Assembly (NCBI RefSeq): GCF_050589685.1
Contig: NZ_JBNGOS010000017.1
Coordinates: 62,001 to 126,000, forward strand
Source of the DNA: Saccharicrinis sp050589685
Lineage (GTDB): Bacteria > Bacteroidota > Bacteroidia > Bacteroidales > Marinilabiliaceae
Direction: 5' to 3'
Length of the DNA: 64,000 bases
Part shown: positions 46,536 to 54,986 of the stretch, piece after piece
How positions within the stretch are numbered: position 1 is the first letter of the stretch
Layout: the number at the start of each line of letters is the position of its first letter
Notes under the pieces: model-generated
Seen by the model: only the letters and a program-made list of their open reading frames with translations
Told to the model about the DNA's origin: nothing
Databases searched by the model: none
Made by a program: the position numbers and the translations under genes

Positions 46536-48392
46536 CTACCTACTCAAAAACTCAATTCGTCTTCCAATCCAATCACTTTTGTATTTATCACCTTCAGCTG
46601 TTTTTAGCAATGCCTCGGCATCAAACTTAAATTGTAAATCGGGATTCAGTGTTTCCAGTAAGGTTGCCGAGTTTAGTATTAGCAATATTTCTAATGGATT
46701 CTGGTTTCCTTTTAACAAACTCTCGAACGCAGAAACGGGATTATCTCCATTTATCAAAGCCAAACTTTCTGCAGCTCTCATCCTGACAAGATTTTCTGCA
46801 TCATTATCCAACATCTTTTTGATTTGTGGAACAAAGGCTTCGGCTTCCTTGTCAAACGCACTGCAAACGATAATTCCCCAATAACGTTTCCAGGGATTTG
46901 CAGACTTCAATGCTTTTTTAATTCCGCTTTTCGCTTTTTTGTATGGCAGCAACTGTAAATCGGCAATGGCTATTAATTCTTCAATATCAGCTTTATGCGC
47001 TAAACCAAACTTAACAGGGTTTGACCCAGCTTCTTTTTCAAGATAAGGTTCAGGATAAAAACTTAGGTCAGGTAATGATTGTACCTTATCCAACAATAAA
47101 GTCCTCATTTCTTTAAGCTTTTCTGCATAAACAGGTTCATTTGCCAGGTTATTGATCTCGTGCGGATCTGTTTCAATATTGTATAATGCTTCGGGTGCAC
47201 GTTTTTCAAAAAACGCTTTTTGTACGTCATTCAATTTTCCCGCATCGTAAAGTGCTCTCCACTCTTTATATCCAATTTGCTTATAGCGATAATCATTAAA
47301 CAAACCATCCATATTAAAAGGCTGGTAGCTTCTCATATACTTATACTTTCCTTTGCGATAGCTACGTACTAAATCATATTTCTCGTCAAAGCGATCGGCA
47401 TGCCCAAAAGTTTCTTCTCTTTTGTTGAGTTCATCTAATGATACTCCTTTTCCCAGGAAAGGCTTTCCGTCCATTTGCTCAGGTACTTTGATGCCTGCAA
47501 GGTTTAATACTGTCGGAGCAAAATCAACAAAACTCACAAATCCATCCACTCTTGAACCAATTTGAGCCGGAAAAAGATGTTTCCATTTTTCTGGAATGTA
47601 AACGACAAACGGAACCTGTAAACCGCTTTCGTAGATATATCCTTTTGAGCGAGGGAGAGTACCGCCATGGTCGCCATAATAAAAGATGATGGTTTTATCC
47701 ATCAAACCATCGTCTTCCAATTGCTTTAATAATTTCCCAATTCGCTGATCATCATCCCTGTGCTTGTCGTAATAATGTGCATACGATTTTTTGAATGCAG
47801 GTGTATTAGGATGATATGGATATAGCTGAACCGAATTTGGCTTTGTAATTAAAGTTGCTTCATCACGATCGTCCAGCAGTTTGTGCATTCTGCTCTCGTG
47901 CGTATCGTGCAAACTCCAAACCTGAAAAAATGGCTGACCTGGTTTTCTGTTTTTGTAAGTGGCTTTCCTGGAACTTTCGTCCCAAATATTGCTTACTTTA
48001 AAATTGTAATCCTCTTTATGGCAGTTGGCAGTATAATAGCCTGCTTCTTTAAAGTATTCAGGATAAGTTTTTGAACCTTCAGGTATAGGCACAGCAAATG
48101 CATGACGATGAAACTGGCTTCCAACACGTGGAGCATAACAGCCGCTTAACAGCGTGCTTCGTGCTACAGAACAAACGGCTCCATTGGAGAAAGCATTGTT
48201 AAACACAATACCATGATCGGCAAGTTTCTCCACATTGGGCATGGGTACACCGTTTTCGGCATCGTATAATCTTAACCAACGTGCCGAATTATCTTCGGTA
48301 GTTATCCAAACAATGTTGGGACGTTCCTGAGCGAATGAGACTCTTATTCCCAAAAATAAAATTACAGTATATAAAAAAATGGTTCGTAACAT
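46536..48392 (-). CDS. S1-family sulfatase-like protein with HEAT-like tail and variant active-site motif
   Basis: ATG 48392 (M-L-R-T-I-F) gives a proper signal peptide and 618 residues; the frame extends to 48428. The formylglycine site is V-C-S-V-A-R with Cys74, where the usual C-x-P/A-S-R third residue is Val. The first metal motif is T-T-E-D-N-S (Glu-Asp). Other S1 motifs persist (Y-Y-G-D-H-G-G). Residues about 470-618 look like HEAT repeats. It resembles the N-sulfoglucosamine-type S1 branch. Whether the Cys is matured is uncertain. The 47-bp palindrome stands 84 bp upstream. Confidence 0.82.
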   Translation of the reverse strand: MLRTIFLYTVILFLGIRVSFAQERPNIVWITTEDNSARWLRLYDAENGVPMPNVEKLADHGIVFNNAFSNGAVCSVARSTLLSGCYAPRVGSQFHRHAFAVPIPEGSKTYPEYFKEAGYYTANCHKEDYNFKVSNIWDESSRKATYKNRKPGQPFFQVWSLHDTHESRMHKLLDDRDEATLITKPNSVQLYPYHPNTPAFKKSYAHYYDKHRDDDQRIGKLLKQLEDDGLMDKTIIFYYGDHGGTLPRSKGYIYESGLQVPFVVYIPEKWKHLFPAQIGSRVDGFVSFVDFAPTVLNLAGIKVPEQMDGKPFLGKGVSLDELNKREETFGHADRFDEKYDLVRSYRKGKYKYMRSYQPFNMDGLFNDYRYKQIGYKEWRALYDAGKLNDVQKAFFEKRAPEALYNIETDPHEINNLANEPVYAEKLKEMRTLLLDKVQSLPDLSFYPEPYLEKEAGSNPVKFGLAHKADIEELIAIADLQLLPYKKAKSGIKKALKSANPWKRYWGIIVCSAFDKEAEAFVPQIKKMLDNDAENLVRMRAAESLALINGDNPVSAFESLLKGNQNPLEILLILNSATLLETLNPDLQFKFDAEALLKTAEGDKYKSDWIGRRIEFLSR

Positions 48393-48451
48393 ATTAGGTT
48401 GTTTTACTATCACATTATGAAAAATCATTAAAACTCTTTTGTCCGATAGAA

Positions 48452-48525
48452 CTTCCCTGCCTGTTGGCAGACAGGCGACGCAAATTCACTGCGCATATCT
48501 AATTAGTTTGGTGATGCGTTGGTTT
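48452..48525. repeat. Hairpin plus 47-bp palindrome, copy B
   Basis: GCCTGTT-ggca-GACAGGC (48459-48476) overlaps CGACGCAAATT facing AGTTTGGTGATGCGTTGG (ending 48522). It matches copy A nearly base for base through the hairpin and left arm. Further on, GGTCTGGA (about 48571) and TCCAGACC (about 48603) form another inverted pair. Confidence 0.6.
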
Positions 48526-48654
48526 GATTTATAATCCCTCCAGGCATATTTACATCCTTATTATTTTGTCAGGTCTGGAACGGTACTGTACACAAGGCAT
48601 TCATCCAGACCCGTTGCGTAACTCCTCAAAATAGAACACAGTTTTTAGAGCTCA

Positions 48655-49959
48655 CTACTCGTTATCTTTAAGTTTCTGTGTCTGTTCTTTAATGCGTTGT
48701 TTCTGCTTTCCATTTAAACCATGTTTAAATAGATACTCCAAACCGTAGTTATAATAATGGTTTTTCATGTCCTGGTCATCAACATCCTGGCTTAAGTCAC
48801 AATCGAAGCGAACCAAACAAGTGTGATTCCAGTTTCCGTCGGCATTAATAACATGTGAAATACCCCAGGTAATTCCTCTCCCATCTTTGGTGTCTGTAAA
48901 AGCATCCGGCACATAAGGCCCTGCTGCTACAGGCAACATTTCTGTGATAGAAGCAATTTCAAAATTCACCCAATCTTTGGCATATTGAATGGTATTATGC
49001 TCCTGTCCATCACGTTGTATAATGGCAGCCACACCTTCGCGGAATGGGAACAAAGTAGTTTCGTGACCTGAGTTAATTACTGGGTTTAAAGGATGTTTCT
49101 CGAAAGGTCCCAGTGGGTCTTCGGCAATGGCCAAACCTTGCATACGTATCTTAGAAGGTTTAAATTCTTTACGTTTATCGAAGTCGCCTTTGTAATACAA
49201 GTATATTTTACCATCATGAACCAATGGATATGGATCATGAATAGAATATTGATCCCACGAACCTTCAGGTCCGTTTGGAATGACGATTTTACCAGTATGA
49301 TGCCATGGTCCGTCCGGAGAATCAGCCCAGGCTACAGAAACCGGACAGAAATCTCCACGCAAACCGCTGGCTTCCATAAAAGCCTGGAAATATAGATAGT
49401 ACTTACCCTTGAATTTTAAAATATCCGTTGTGGTTACCGAACGCCAACCCGGTTCTGGCTTTGGAGGACGAGGAACGGCAATACCCTGCTCCTCCCAGGT
49501 AAAACCATCTTCGGAGGTGGCATACCAAATATCCGATAAATCCCAATCTGCTGATGGAATCACGTCAGTAGCTTCTTTTGCCCTTGACATTCCTACTGGT
49601 CTTACCGGCGATTTTCGTCCGGTGTACCAAACGTAGTATTTACCGTTTTCGAAGATTACTTTTGATGGATCGCGGCGAGTAATGGTTCCATCACCGCCAT
49701 TATAATCAAAACCCTTTAGCTTGGTGTATTTAAATTGCGTGTAAAGTTCTGAAGCCTCAGGACGAATATGTTCATATGCCTCATAGTTTCTTTTCACAGC
49801 TGCACTTAACGGACGGTCTGGTTTCTCATCTGGAATAAAGAAAGGGAATTCTTCATTACCTTTTGCTTCCTCAGTTTTTGGAGCTGTTTCGCTTGTTTGC
49901 TTTTGTTGGCAAGAAAATAGCACCAGACTAATTATCAAACCATATAAGACTTTCTTCAT
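48655..49959 (-). CDS. GH117 3,6-anhydro-alpha-galactosidase, lipoprotein (paralogue B)
   Basis: The product has 434 residues; lipobox L-F-S-C (Cys17), then a low-complexity Glu/Lys/Thr linker. It shows K-L-K-G-F-D-Y-N, R-R-D-P-S-K, S-I-H-D-P-Y-P and S-G-H-E-T, i.e. all GH117 catalytic positions. It is the closest in sequence to paralogues A and C, and the best match I know to characterised agar-type GH117. It stands alone: 245 bp upstream and 226 bp downstream are gene-free. Confidence 0.88.
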   Translation of the reverse strand: MKKVLYGLIISLVLFSCQQKQTSETAPKTEEAKGNEEFPFFIPDEKPDRPLSAAVKRNYEAYEHIRPEASELYTQFKYTKLKGFDYNGGDGTITRRDPSKVIFENGKYYVWYTGRKSPVRPVGMSRAKEATDVIPSADWDLSDIWYATSEDGFTWEEQGIAVPRPPKPEPGWRSVTTTDILKFKGKYYLYFQAFMEASGLRGDFCPVSVAWADSPDGPWHHTGKIVIPNGPEGSWDQYSIHDPYPLVHDGKIYLYYKGDFDKRKEFKPSKIRMQGLAIAEDPLGPFEKHPLNPVINSGHETTLFPFREGVAAIIQRDGQEHNTIQYAKDWVNFEIASITEMLPVAAGPYVPDAFTDTKDGRGITWGISHVINADGNWNHTCLVRFDCDLSQDVDDQDMKNHYYNYGLEYLFKHGLNGKQKQRIKEQTQKLKDNE

Positions 49960-50050
49960 ATCTATTAAATATTTAATTTTACTCCTTTTAAAGATTGGAT
50001 ATTACTTTAATTCAAAGGCTAAAGCCTTTATTTTTTTATATAATTAGGCT

Positions 50051-50064
50051 CGGGATTTATCCCG
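50051..50064. repeat. Extragenic palindrome CGGGATTTATCCCG
   Basis: A perfect 14-bp imperfect-centre palindrome, followed by TGTAATTTAA as at 46500. Confidence 0.45.
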
Positions 50065-50143
50065 TGTAATTTAACCATGAAATTAATCGGCCTTAGCCAA
50101 TATATATATTTGGGTTAAAACACATTAATCTTCAATATTTTCT

Positions 50144-50163
50144 CTCCGGGTTAAAACCCGGAG
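50144..50163. repeat. Extragenic hairpin CTCCGGGTT / AACCCGGAG
   Basis: Perfect 9-bp arms with a two-base AA centre, followed by CTATTTAT. The same module (CCGGAG..CCCCGG then CTATTAAT) recurs at 54753. It lies between the GH117-B promoter region and the end of the fusion gene, possibly serving as a terminator. Confidence 0.5.
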
Positions 50164-50204
50164 CTATTTATATTCTCACGTTCATACAGTAATTTTTTTT
50201 CAAC

Positions 50205-53200
50205 CTAATCATCCTTCAATTTCATTAGATACACTTGTCGGCTTCCTGTGTGTGTTGAGTTAAATCCAACCATATCTCCTTTGGGACTGCACCTGCAATG
50301 GATATCGCATCTCCATCCCGACTTAAATTCTTTGGGTTGGATAAACCTTGCAATTGGCATTACTATTTCAGTATCCATATCCATCAAATATATTTTCTGC
50401 TCCCTGTTTTTTAAAGGATAGGTATCGGTAATCATCCATTTGCCATCGGGCGAAAAAGTGCCGTGACCATCGTAATCTAAAAGTCCCTTTCCTAATCTCT
50501 TATAATCGTTCTGTCCCACAGTGTACAAGATATGAGCATGTTGTTTTCCTTCATATTTTGCAGTTATCATCAGCTCATCATCATTTAACCAATCAAAATG
50601 AGAACCACCCCAACCATCCGGGAAAGATCGTTTCATGTCACTACCATCTATATTACAAGTTAATGCTGTTGTTTTCCAACTTGGAGACGTCCTGGCTAAC
50701 CAGAAGATCTTATCCCCGTTTCTGCTTACCAATGTATGGTTAAAGTACACTAAATCATCTTCATTAAATTTATGAATAATATCTTTTACATCGTCTATGG
50801 TAACTATCAGTTTTGAATTCCCTGTTTCTAAATCAACCAAAAATAAACCATCGTTATCAGGTAATTGCACATCTTTCCGAGGATCTTGCCCTTCCCCTCC
50901 GTAGCCATAATCTTTGCGAGTAATGCTTAGTCTAGAAAAGTTAATACTGATTGCCTCTTTTCCATGGGGAGATACAGCACTGATAGGTCTGTCTATTACT
51001 TTAACCTCTTCTTTTGTATGTACATTTAAAATGATAGATACATACTTACTTTCTCTTAAATCGTTGTATATAATTAATGAATCAGGCGAAGTTGCCAACC
51101 AATGTGCCATGCACCCTTGTTGAAAGTTCCAGGCTCTGGTTTTAGCAATAGGTTTAAATTCTTTGGTTTCAATATTGACCAATCCCAAAACAGCTTCATC
51201 ATTTTCATCTGGAATACGGTCATTGATATCAGTTTCTAGAACGGTAACATATTTTTGATTATGGCTGAATGAATTGATACCATAATAACTGGCAAAAAGA
51301 TGCTCCTTGCCATTTTTAGTAATTTGAATGGGTTTGCTAATTTTTGGGAAAGAGACAGAAGTATACTTCTCTGCTTTATTAGAAAATCCTCCCACATACA
51401 AATAATCAGTTCCAGGTGTCCAGGCAAAACCAGTTGGAGTCCAATTAACACCAGGAAGCCAATATTCACCGCCAAACTCATAAGCTCCTAAATCAGGCGC
51501 ATTACCTTTATATCCGTCCGTTATCCCTTTAATGATCTGTCCCTTGTCGATGGCTGGAGACTCAATATTAGGCATGAAATTCGCATTTTCCTTTGATATA
51601 AATGGTGGCGTAGAGAATTGCTCATTGTTTTGAAAATCATTATCAGCCTCATCACCTATATATTCCTTTTCGTCAACACGGTATTTTTTACCATCACCAG
51701 AATGCCACCATGGACGAACATCAGATAAATTATTATATAGAATATTGTCTTTTACATTGGTCTGCTTCCCATTTCTTTTAGGTACCCAACAATCAATCAT
51801 CGCCTGACCATGTGGTCCAACATTCCAGAATGTATTGTTGTAAATTTCATTCTCTAAAGCATTCCAATTAAAATGCAAACCTCCCCATTCAACATCCCAA
51901 ACCACATTATGATGTACTTTATACCCTGCCGAATTATTATCCAGATAGATTCCCGTAGCTTTTTTGCCTGCATGTTTATCGGCATAGGCATCGTTAAACC
52001 AGTTGTGGTGCAATTCAATATTTCTAGGTACACTATTTCCTGTAACATAAAACAATCCGCCATCAGCTCCTGAAATCAAGCACTTTTGAACATGGTTGTA
52101 CCCAAACTCACTATCATCACCCGAAACTTTAGCGCCATCGCGGGCAGAACCATAAAATGAGTTGCGGATTATTTTATTACGTGCCCCCATGCTGTTAACA
52201 AGATGGGCATGTATTCCAATGGTATTAAAGTACTGCACAATACAATTCTCAACACGATTATCTTCTGCACCTCGACTTAAATATAATCCATTTACCGAAC
52301 CATTTTCCAGCACACACTTTTCTACCACATTATGATGCCCTGATAGTATCTGGATAGCCGCATCGCTTACTGCAGCTCCATTCAAGTTTGTTACGAGTCT
52401 TTCGGCCCCATGCTTAACCATACAATTGGTCACTTGATTATAGCTACCTGCTAGCGTAACCATTCCTCCAAAAAAGTTCAATCCATTAAGGTGGATATAA
52501 TTTGATTTGATATCTGCTGTGTATGTACGTACAGCTATTTCTACCAAGGCATTATCAGGCTTTTTATCATCGGGAGCATAAAAGTAAAGCGCTCTGTTTT
52601 TTTCGTCGTAATACCATTCGTTAGGAGCATCCAATGCTTCCAACTTATTCATCAAATAAAAGATTCCTCTATGTCCGTTCTCAAACCTTTGGGGACTATG
52701 CGTTGTTCCGAAAGGCCATTTGTCGGGTAAAGTTTCAAAGTGAATTCTATTTAGATTACTCTCGTAGTTAGTAATGGTACGTTCCCAGCTACAACCACTA
52801 TGCGCTCCCAAATAATGAATGATGCCTCCGGTCCAATCAATATTAGGTATTTCATTGTTGCTGATATACGACATGGACCAGGTTCCTTTAGTCATATCAA
52901 TATATTTGGCATCTAAGGAATATTCATTGTTGTCAGAATCATTCGGCCAACGGGCAATTTGCATTTTTTGATGATTATAGTACACATTTTTGCCATCTCC
53001 TAAAGACATTGTTACATTGGATGCTTTATATATATTCCCGTCGTGTTTTTTCCATCCACTTACTGGTTCTGTTGCAGATATAATTACAATATCGTCCTCA
53101 AAATTGGTATATACGATAGGTTTGTTAGCGGCACCTGAGTTTTTAGGGCTGATATTTTCGTGGTAGGTTCCTGCATGAATGTAGCACACATCACCCTTTT

Positions 53201-53348
53201 TCATCACTTCGGATGCTTGAGCTATTGTTTTAAAAGGATTTGCTGCACTACCATCTTCTTTTGATGTTGAATTACAATCCACGTGGTACTCTTTAGCATT
53301 GACGCTGCAGAGTACTGAAATAAAAAATATAAATAATAAAGCCTTCAT
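50205..53348 (-). CDS. Secreted beta-helix / seven-blade beta-propeller fusion protein
   Basis: The product has 1047 residues; signal peptide ending V-N-A. Residues about 20-640 form a right-handed parallel beta-helix (DUF1565-like opening: D-G-S-A-A-N-P-F-K-T-I, then H-H-N-x-x and N-N-x coils). Residues about 645-1047 form a TolB/oligogalacturonate-lyase-like propeller (F-S-P-D-G-K-W, C-S-P-K-G-D-M-V-G-F-N-S-T-H). Both folds occur in polysaccharide lyases and hydrolases, so it may be a two-domain galactan enzyme of a new type. Its ATG overlaps the stop of GH117-C (T-A-A-T-G at 53348), showing translational coupling. Confidence 0.75.
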   Translation of the reverse strand: MKALLFIFFISVLCSVNAKEYHVDCNSTSKEDGSAANPFKTIAQASEVMKKGDVCYIHAGTYHENISPKNSGAANKPIVYTNFEDDIVIISATEPVSGWKKHDGNIYKASNVTMSLGDGKNVYYNHQKMQIARWPNDSDNNEYSLDAKYIDMTKGTWSMSYISNNEIPNIDWTGGIIHYLGAHSGCSWERTITNYESNLNRIHFETLPDKWPFGTTHSPQRFENGHRGIFYLMNKLEALDAPNEWYYDEKNRALYFYAPDDKKPDNALVEIAVRTYTADIKSNYIHLNGLNFFGGMVTLAGSYNQVTNCMVKHGAERLVTNLNGAAVSDAAIQILSGHHNVVEKCVLENGSVNGLYLSRGAEDNRVENCIVQYFNTIGIHAHLVNSMGARNKIIRNSFYGSARDGAKVSGDDSEFGYNHVQKCLISGADGGLFYVTGNSVPRNIELHHNWFNDAYADKHAGKKATGIYLDNNSAGYKVHHNVVWDVEWGGLHFNWNALENEIYNNTFWNVGPHGQAMIDCWVPKRNGKQTNVKDNILYNNLSDVRPWWHSGDGKKYRVDEKEYIGDEADNDFQNNEQFSTPPFISKENANFMPNIESPAIDKGQIIKGITDGYKGNAPDLGAYEFGGEYWLPGVNWTPTGFAWTPGTDYLYVGGFSNKAEKYTSVSFPKISKPIQITKNGKEHLFASYYGINSFSHNQKYVTVLETDINDRIPDENDEAVLGLVNIETKEFKPIAKTRAWNFQQGCMAHWLATSPDSLIIYNDLRESKYVSIILNVHTKEEVKVIDRPISAVSPHGKEAISINFSRLSITRKDYGYGGEGQDPRKDVQLPDNDGLFLVDLETGNSKLIVTIDDVKDIIHKFNEDDLVYFNHTLVSRNGDKIFWLARTSPSWKTTALTCNIDGSDMKRSFPDGWGGSHFDWLNDDELMITAKYEGKQHAHILYTVGQNDYKRLGKGLLDYDGHGTFSPDGKWMITDTYPLKNREQKIYLMDMDTEIVMPIARFIQPKEFKSGWRCDIHCRCSPKGDMVGFNSTHTGSRQVYLMKLKDD

Positions 53349-54634
53349 TATTTGGTTAGTTTATCGTTTTCTTTTTTGATTCGTTCTCTTTGTGCTTTGC
53401 TCAGTTTTAACTTGTAATAGATTTCCGGATCCCAAAGATTATTGAATCCTTTCATTTCAGGATCATGCACATCTAAACTTAAATCACAATCGAATCTAGC
53501 CAGTTCTGAATACCATTTGCCATCTACACCTTTTACATTACGAAAGTGACATATTCCCCAGGTGATGCCTCTTCCATCTCCATTGTCAGCGAAAGCATCA
53601 GGAATATAAGCGTTACAACCAATGGGCATCATTTCAGTAATAGAGGCAATTTCAAAGTTTACCCAATCCTCGGCATATTGAACCGTAAAATGTTCGTTAC
53701 CATCTCTAATAACTAAGGATGCTAAACCTTTTTTGAATGGGAAGAAACAAATTTCGTGACCTGAGTTTTGAACCGGATTGAGTGGATGTTTTACAAATGG
53801 ACCAAGTGGATCTTTAGATGTGGCTAATCCAATGGCACTCCATTTTCCTTTATAACCTTTACGCGAATCTATTGGTCGGTTAAAATCTACCTTATAATAT
53901 ATATAAACCTCTCCATTGTGAACGAGTGGTGTAGGTGCCTGCACCGTAAATTGATCCCATGCACCCATGGGGCCGTTAGGTATAATAATTTCATTATAGT
54001 GCCTCCACGGTCCATCTGGATAATCAGCATAAGAAACGGCTATATTACAGTCGTCCCCTTTGGTTCCACTAGGCTCCGTAAAAGCCTGGTAGTATAAATA
54101 AAATTTACCTTTAAACTTTAGGATATCGGGAGTAGCAACCGATCTGTAACCAGCTTGTAGCTTGGGCGGACGTGTTGCTGCAACACCTTGCTCTTCCCAG
54201 GTAAAACCATCCTCTGAAGTTGCGTACCAAATTTCTGCTAAATCCCAGTCCGTAGAAGGAATCTCATCAGTTGCTTTCTTTGCACCTTGAGGACGGGTTA
54301 TGGTGTGACGCTTGGTGTACCACACGTAGTATTTACCATTCTCACGTATAACTTTAGAAGGATCACGACGAGTTATGGTTCCATCGCCACCATTGTAATC
54401 AAAACCTTTAAGTTTAGTGTACTTAAACTGACTATATAATTCATTTTCCGCAGGTAATTTTCCAGGCCATTTATTCACGCTGCGTTCCATGGCTGCGCTT
54501 AACTCACGACCTTCTTCAAGATCCGAGATGAAGTATGGAAACGGCTCGTGTTGAACAGTTTCCTTTTCCGTTTTTTGTTGGCAAGAAAGTAGTAGGGTAC
54601 TTGCTACGAATATGTATATATTATTTTTCATCAT
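53348..54634 (-). CDS. GH117 3,6-anhydro-alpha-galactosidase, lipoprotein (paralogue C)
   Basis: The product has 428 residues; lipobox L-L-S-C (Cys18). It keeps K-L-K-G-F-D-Y-N, R-R-D-P-S-K and N-S-G-H-E-I. The second propeller motif differs from A and B: T-V-Q-A-P-T-P replaces S-I-H-D-P-Y-P, so the Asp at that catalytic-region position is missing. Substrate or mechanism may therefore differ, or activity may be lost. Its stop overlaps the start of the helix/propeller fusion. The palindrome copy C lies 54 bp upstream. Confidence 0.85.
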   Translation of the reverse strand: MMKNNIYIFVASTLLLSCQQKTEKETVQHEPFPYFISDLEEGRELSAAMERSVNKWPGKLPAENELYSQFKYTKLKGFDYNGGDGTITRRDPSKVIRENGKYYVWYTKRHTITRPQGAKKATDEIPSTDWDLAEIWYATSEDGFTWEEQGVAATRPPKLQAGYRSVATPDILKFKGKFYLYYQAFTEPSGTKGDDCNIAVSYADYPDGPWRHYNEIIIPNGPMGAWDQFTVQAPTPLVHNGEVYIYYKVDFNRPIDSRKGYKGKWSAIGLATSKDPLGPFVKHPLNPVQNSGHEICFFPFKKGLASLVIRDGNEHFTVQYAEDWVNFEIASITEMMPIGCNAYIPDAFADNGDGRGITWGICHFRNVKGVDGKWYSELARFDCDLSLDVHDPEMKGFNNLWDPEIYYKLKLSKAQRERIKKENDKLTK

Positions 54635-54687
54635 ATAGATTTCTCTGCTGAAAACGAAGGTTATGCTTATACCCTTCTAACCATTTC

Positions 54688-54734
54688 CGATGCAAAGTCT
54701 CTTTGTGTTTTTAAAAAACTTTGTGATGCATCGG
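54688..54734. repeat. 47-bp imperfect palindrome, copy C
   Basis: CCGATGCAAAG (54688-54698) faces CTTTGTGATGCATCGG (ending 54734). Arms, length and position relative to the next minus-strand gene match the copies at 25304, 39821 and 48476. Confidence 0.6.
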
Positions 54735-54752
54735 TTTTATTTGGACTATCAC

Positions 54753-54890
54753 CCGGAGTTATAACCCCGGACTATTAATGTTAAACCCCACTGGGGTTTT
54801 ATCCACTTCTTTTATCTATCTACTCTTATTAATCCCCATCCCTCCGCCTACTGCGGAGTACTTCCCCTTAGTCTCAAGACTAAAGGGAAG
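54753..54890. repeat. Cluster of four extragenic hairpins
   Basis: Four stem-loops follow each other: CCGG-AGTTATAACC-CCGG (54753-54770), AAACCCC-act-GGGGTTT (54783-54799), CTCCGC-GCGGAG (54842-54858) and CTTCCCCTTAGTCT with AGACTAAAGGGAAG (54861-54890, one mismatch). The 352-bp spacer 54635-54986 therefore holds only repeats and no gene. Confidence 0.6.
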
Positions 54891-54916
54891 AACCTGATTT
54901 ACATTATTTACTAATG

Positions 54917-54986
54917 CCTACTGACCATTGACTATTCCGAAACTGCAAATCACGGCCTACTGTTGACTGCCTACTGAGTACTAATT
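54917..54986. repeat. Heptanucleotide array next to the GH2-B stop
   Basis: Ten 7-nt units in register include ACCATTG, ACTATTC, ACTGTTG, ACTGCCT, ACTGAGT and ACTAATT. The array ends exactly where the GH2-B stop codon begins (54987). Confidence 0.6.

Noticed and set aside
50205..53348. Calling the beta-helix fusion an iota-carrageenase (GH82) or PL22 lyase
   Set aside because: Fold-level similarity only; no family-specific catalytic residues could be confirmed by eye.
29342..54634. Calling the four GH117-like propellers GH43
   Set aside because: The N-terminal helix, K-G-F-D-Y-N segment and S-G-H-E motif point to GH117; only the fusion protein at 32301 looks GH43-like.
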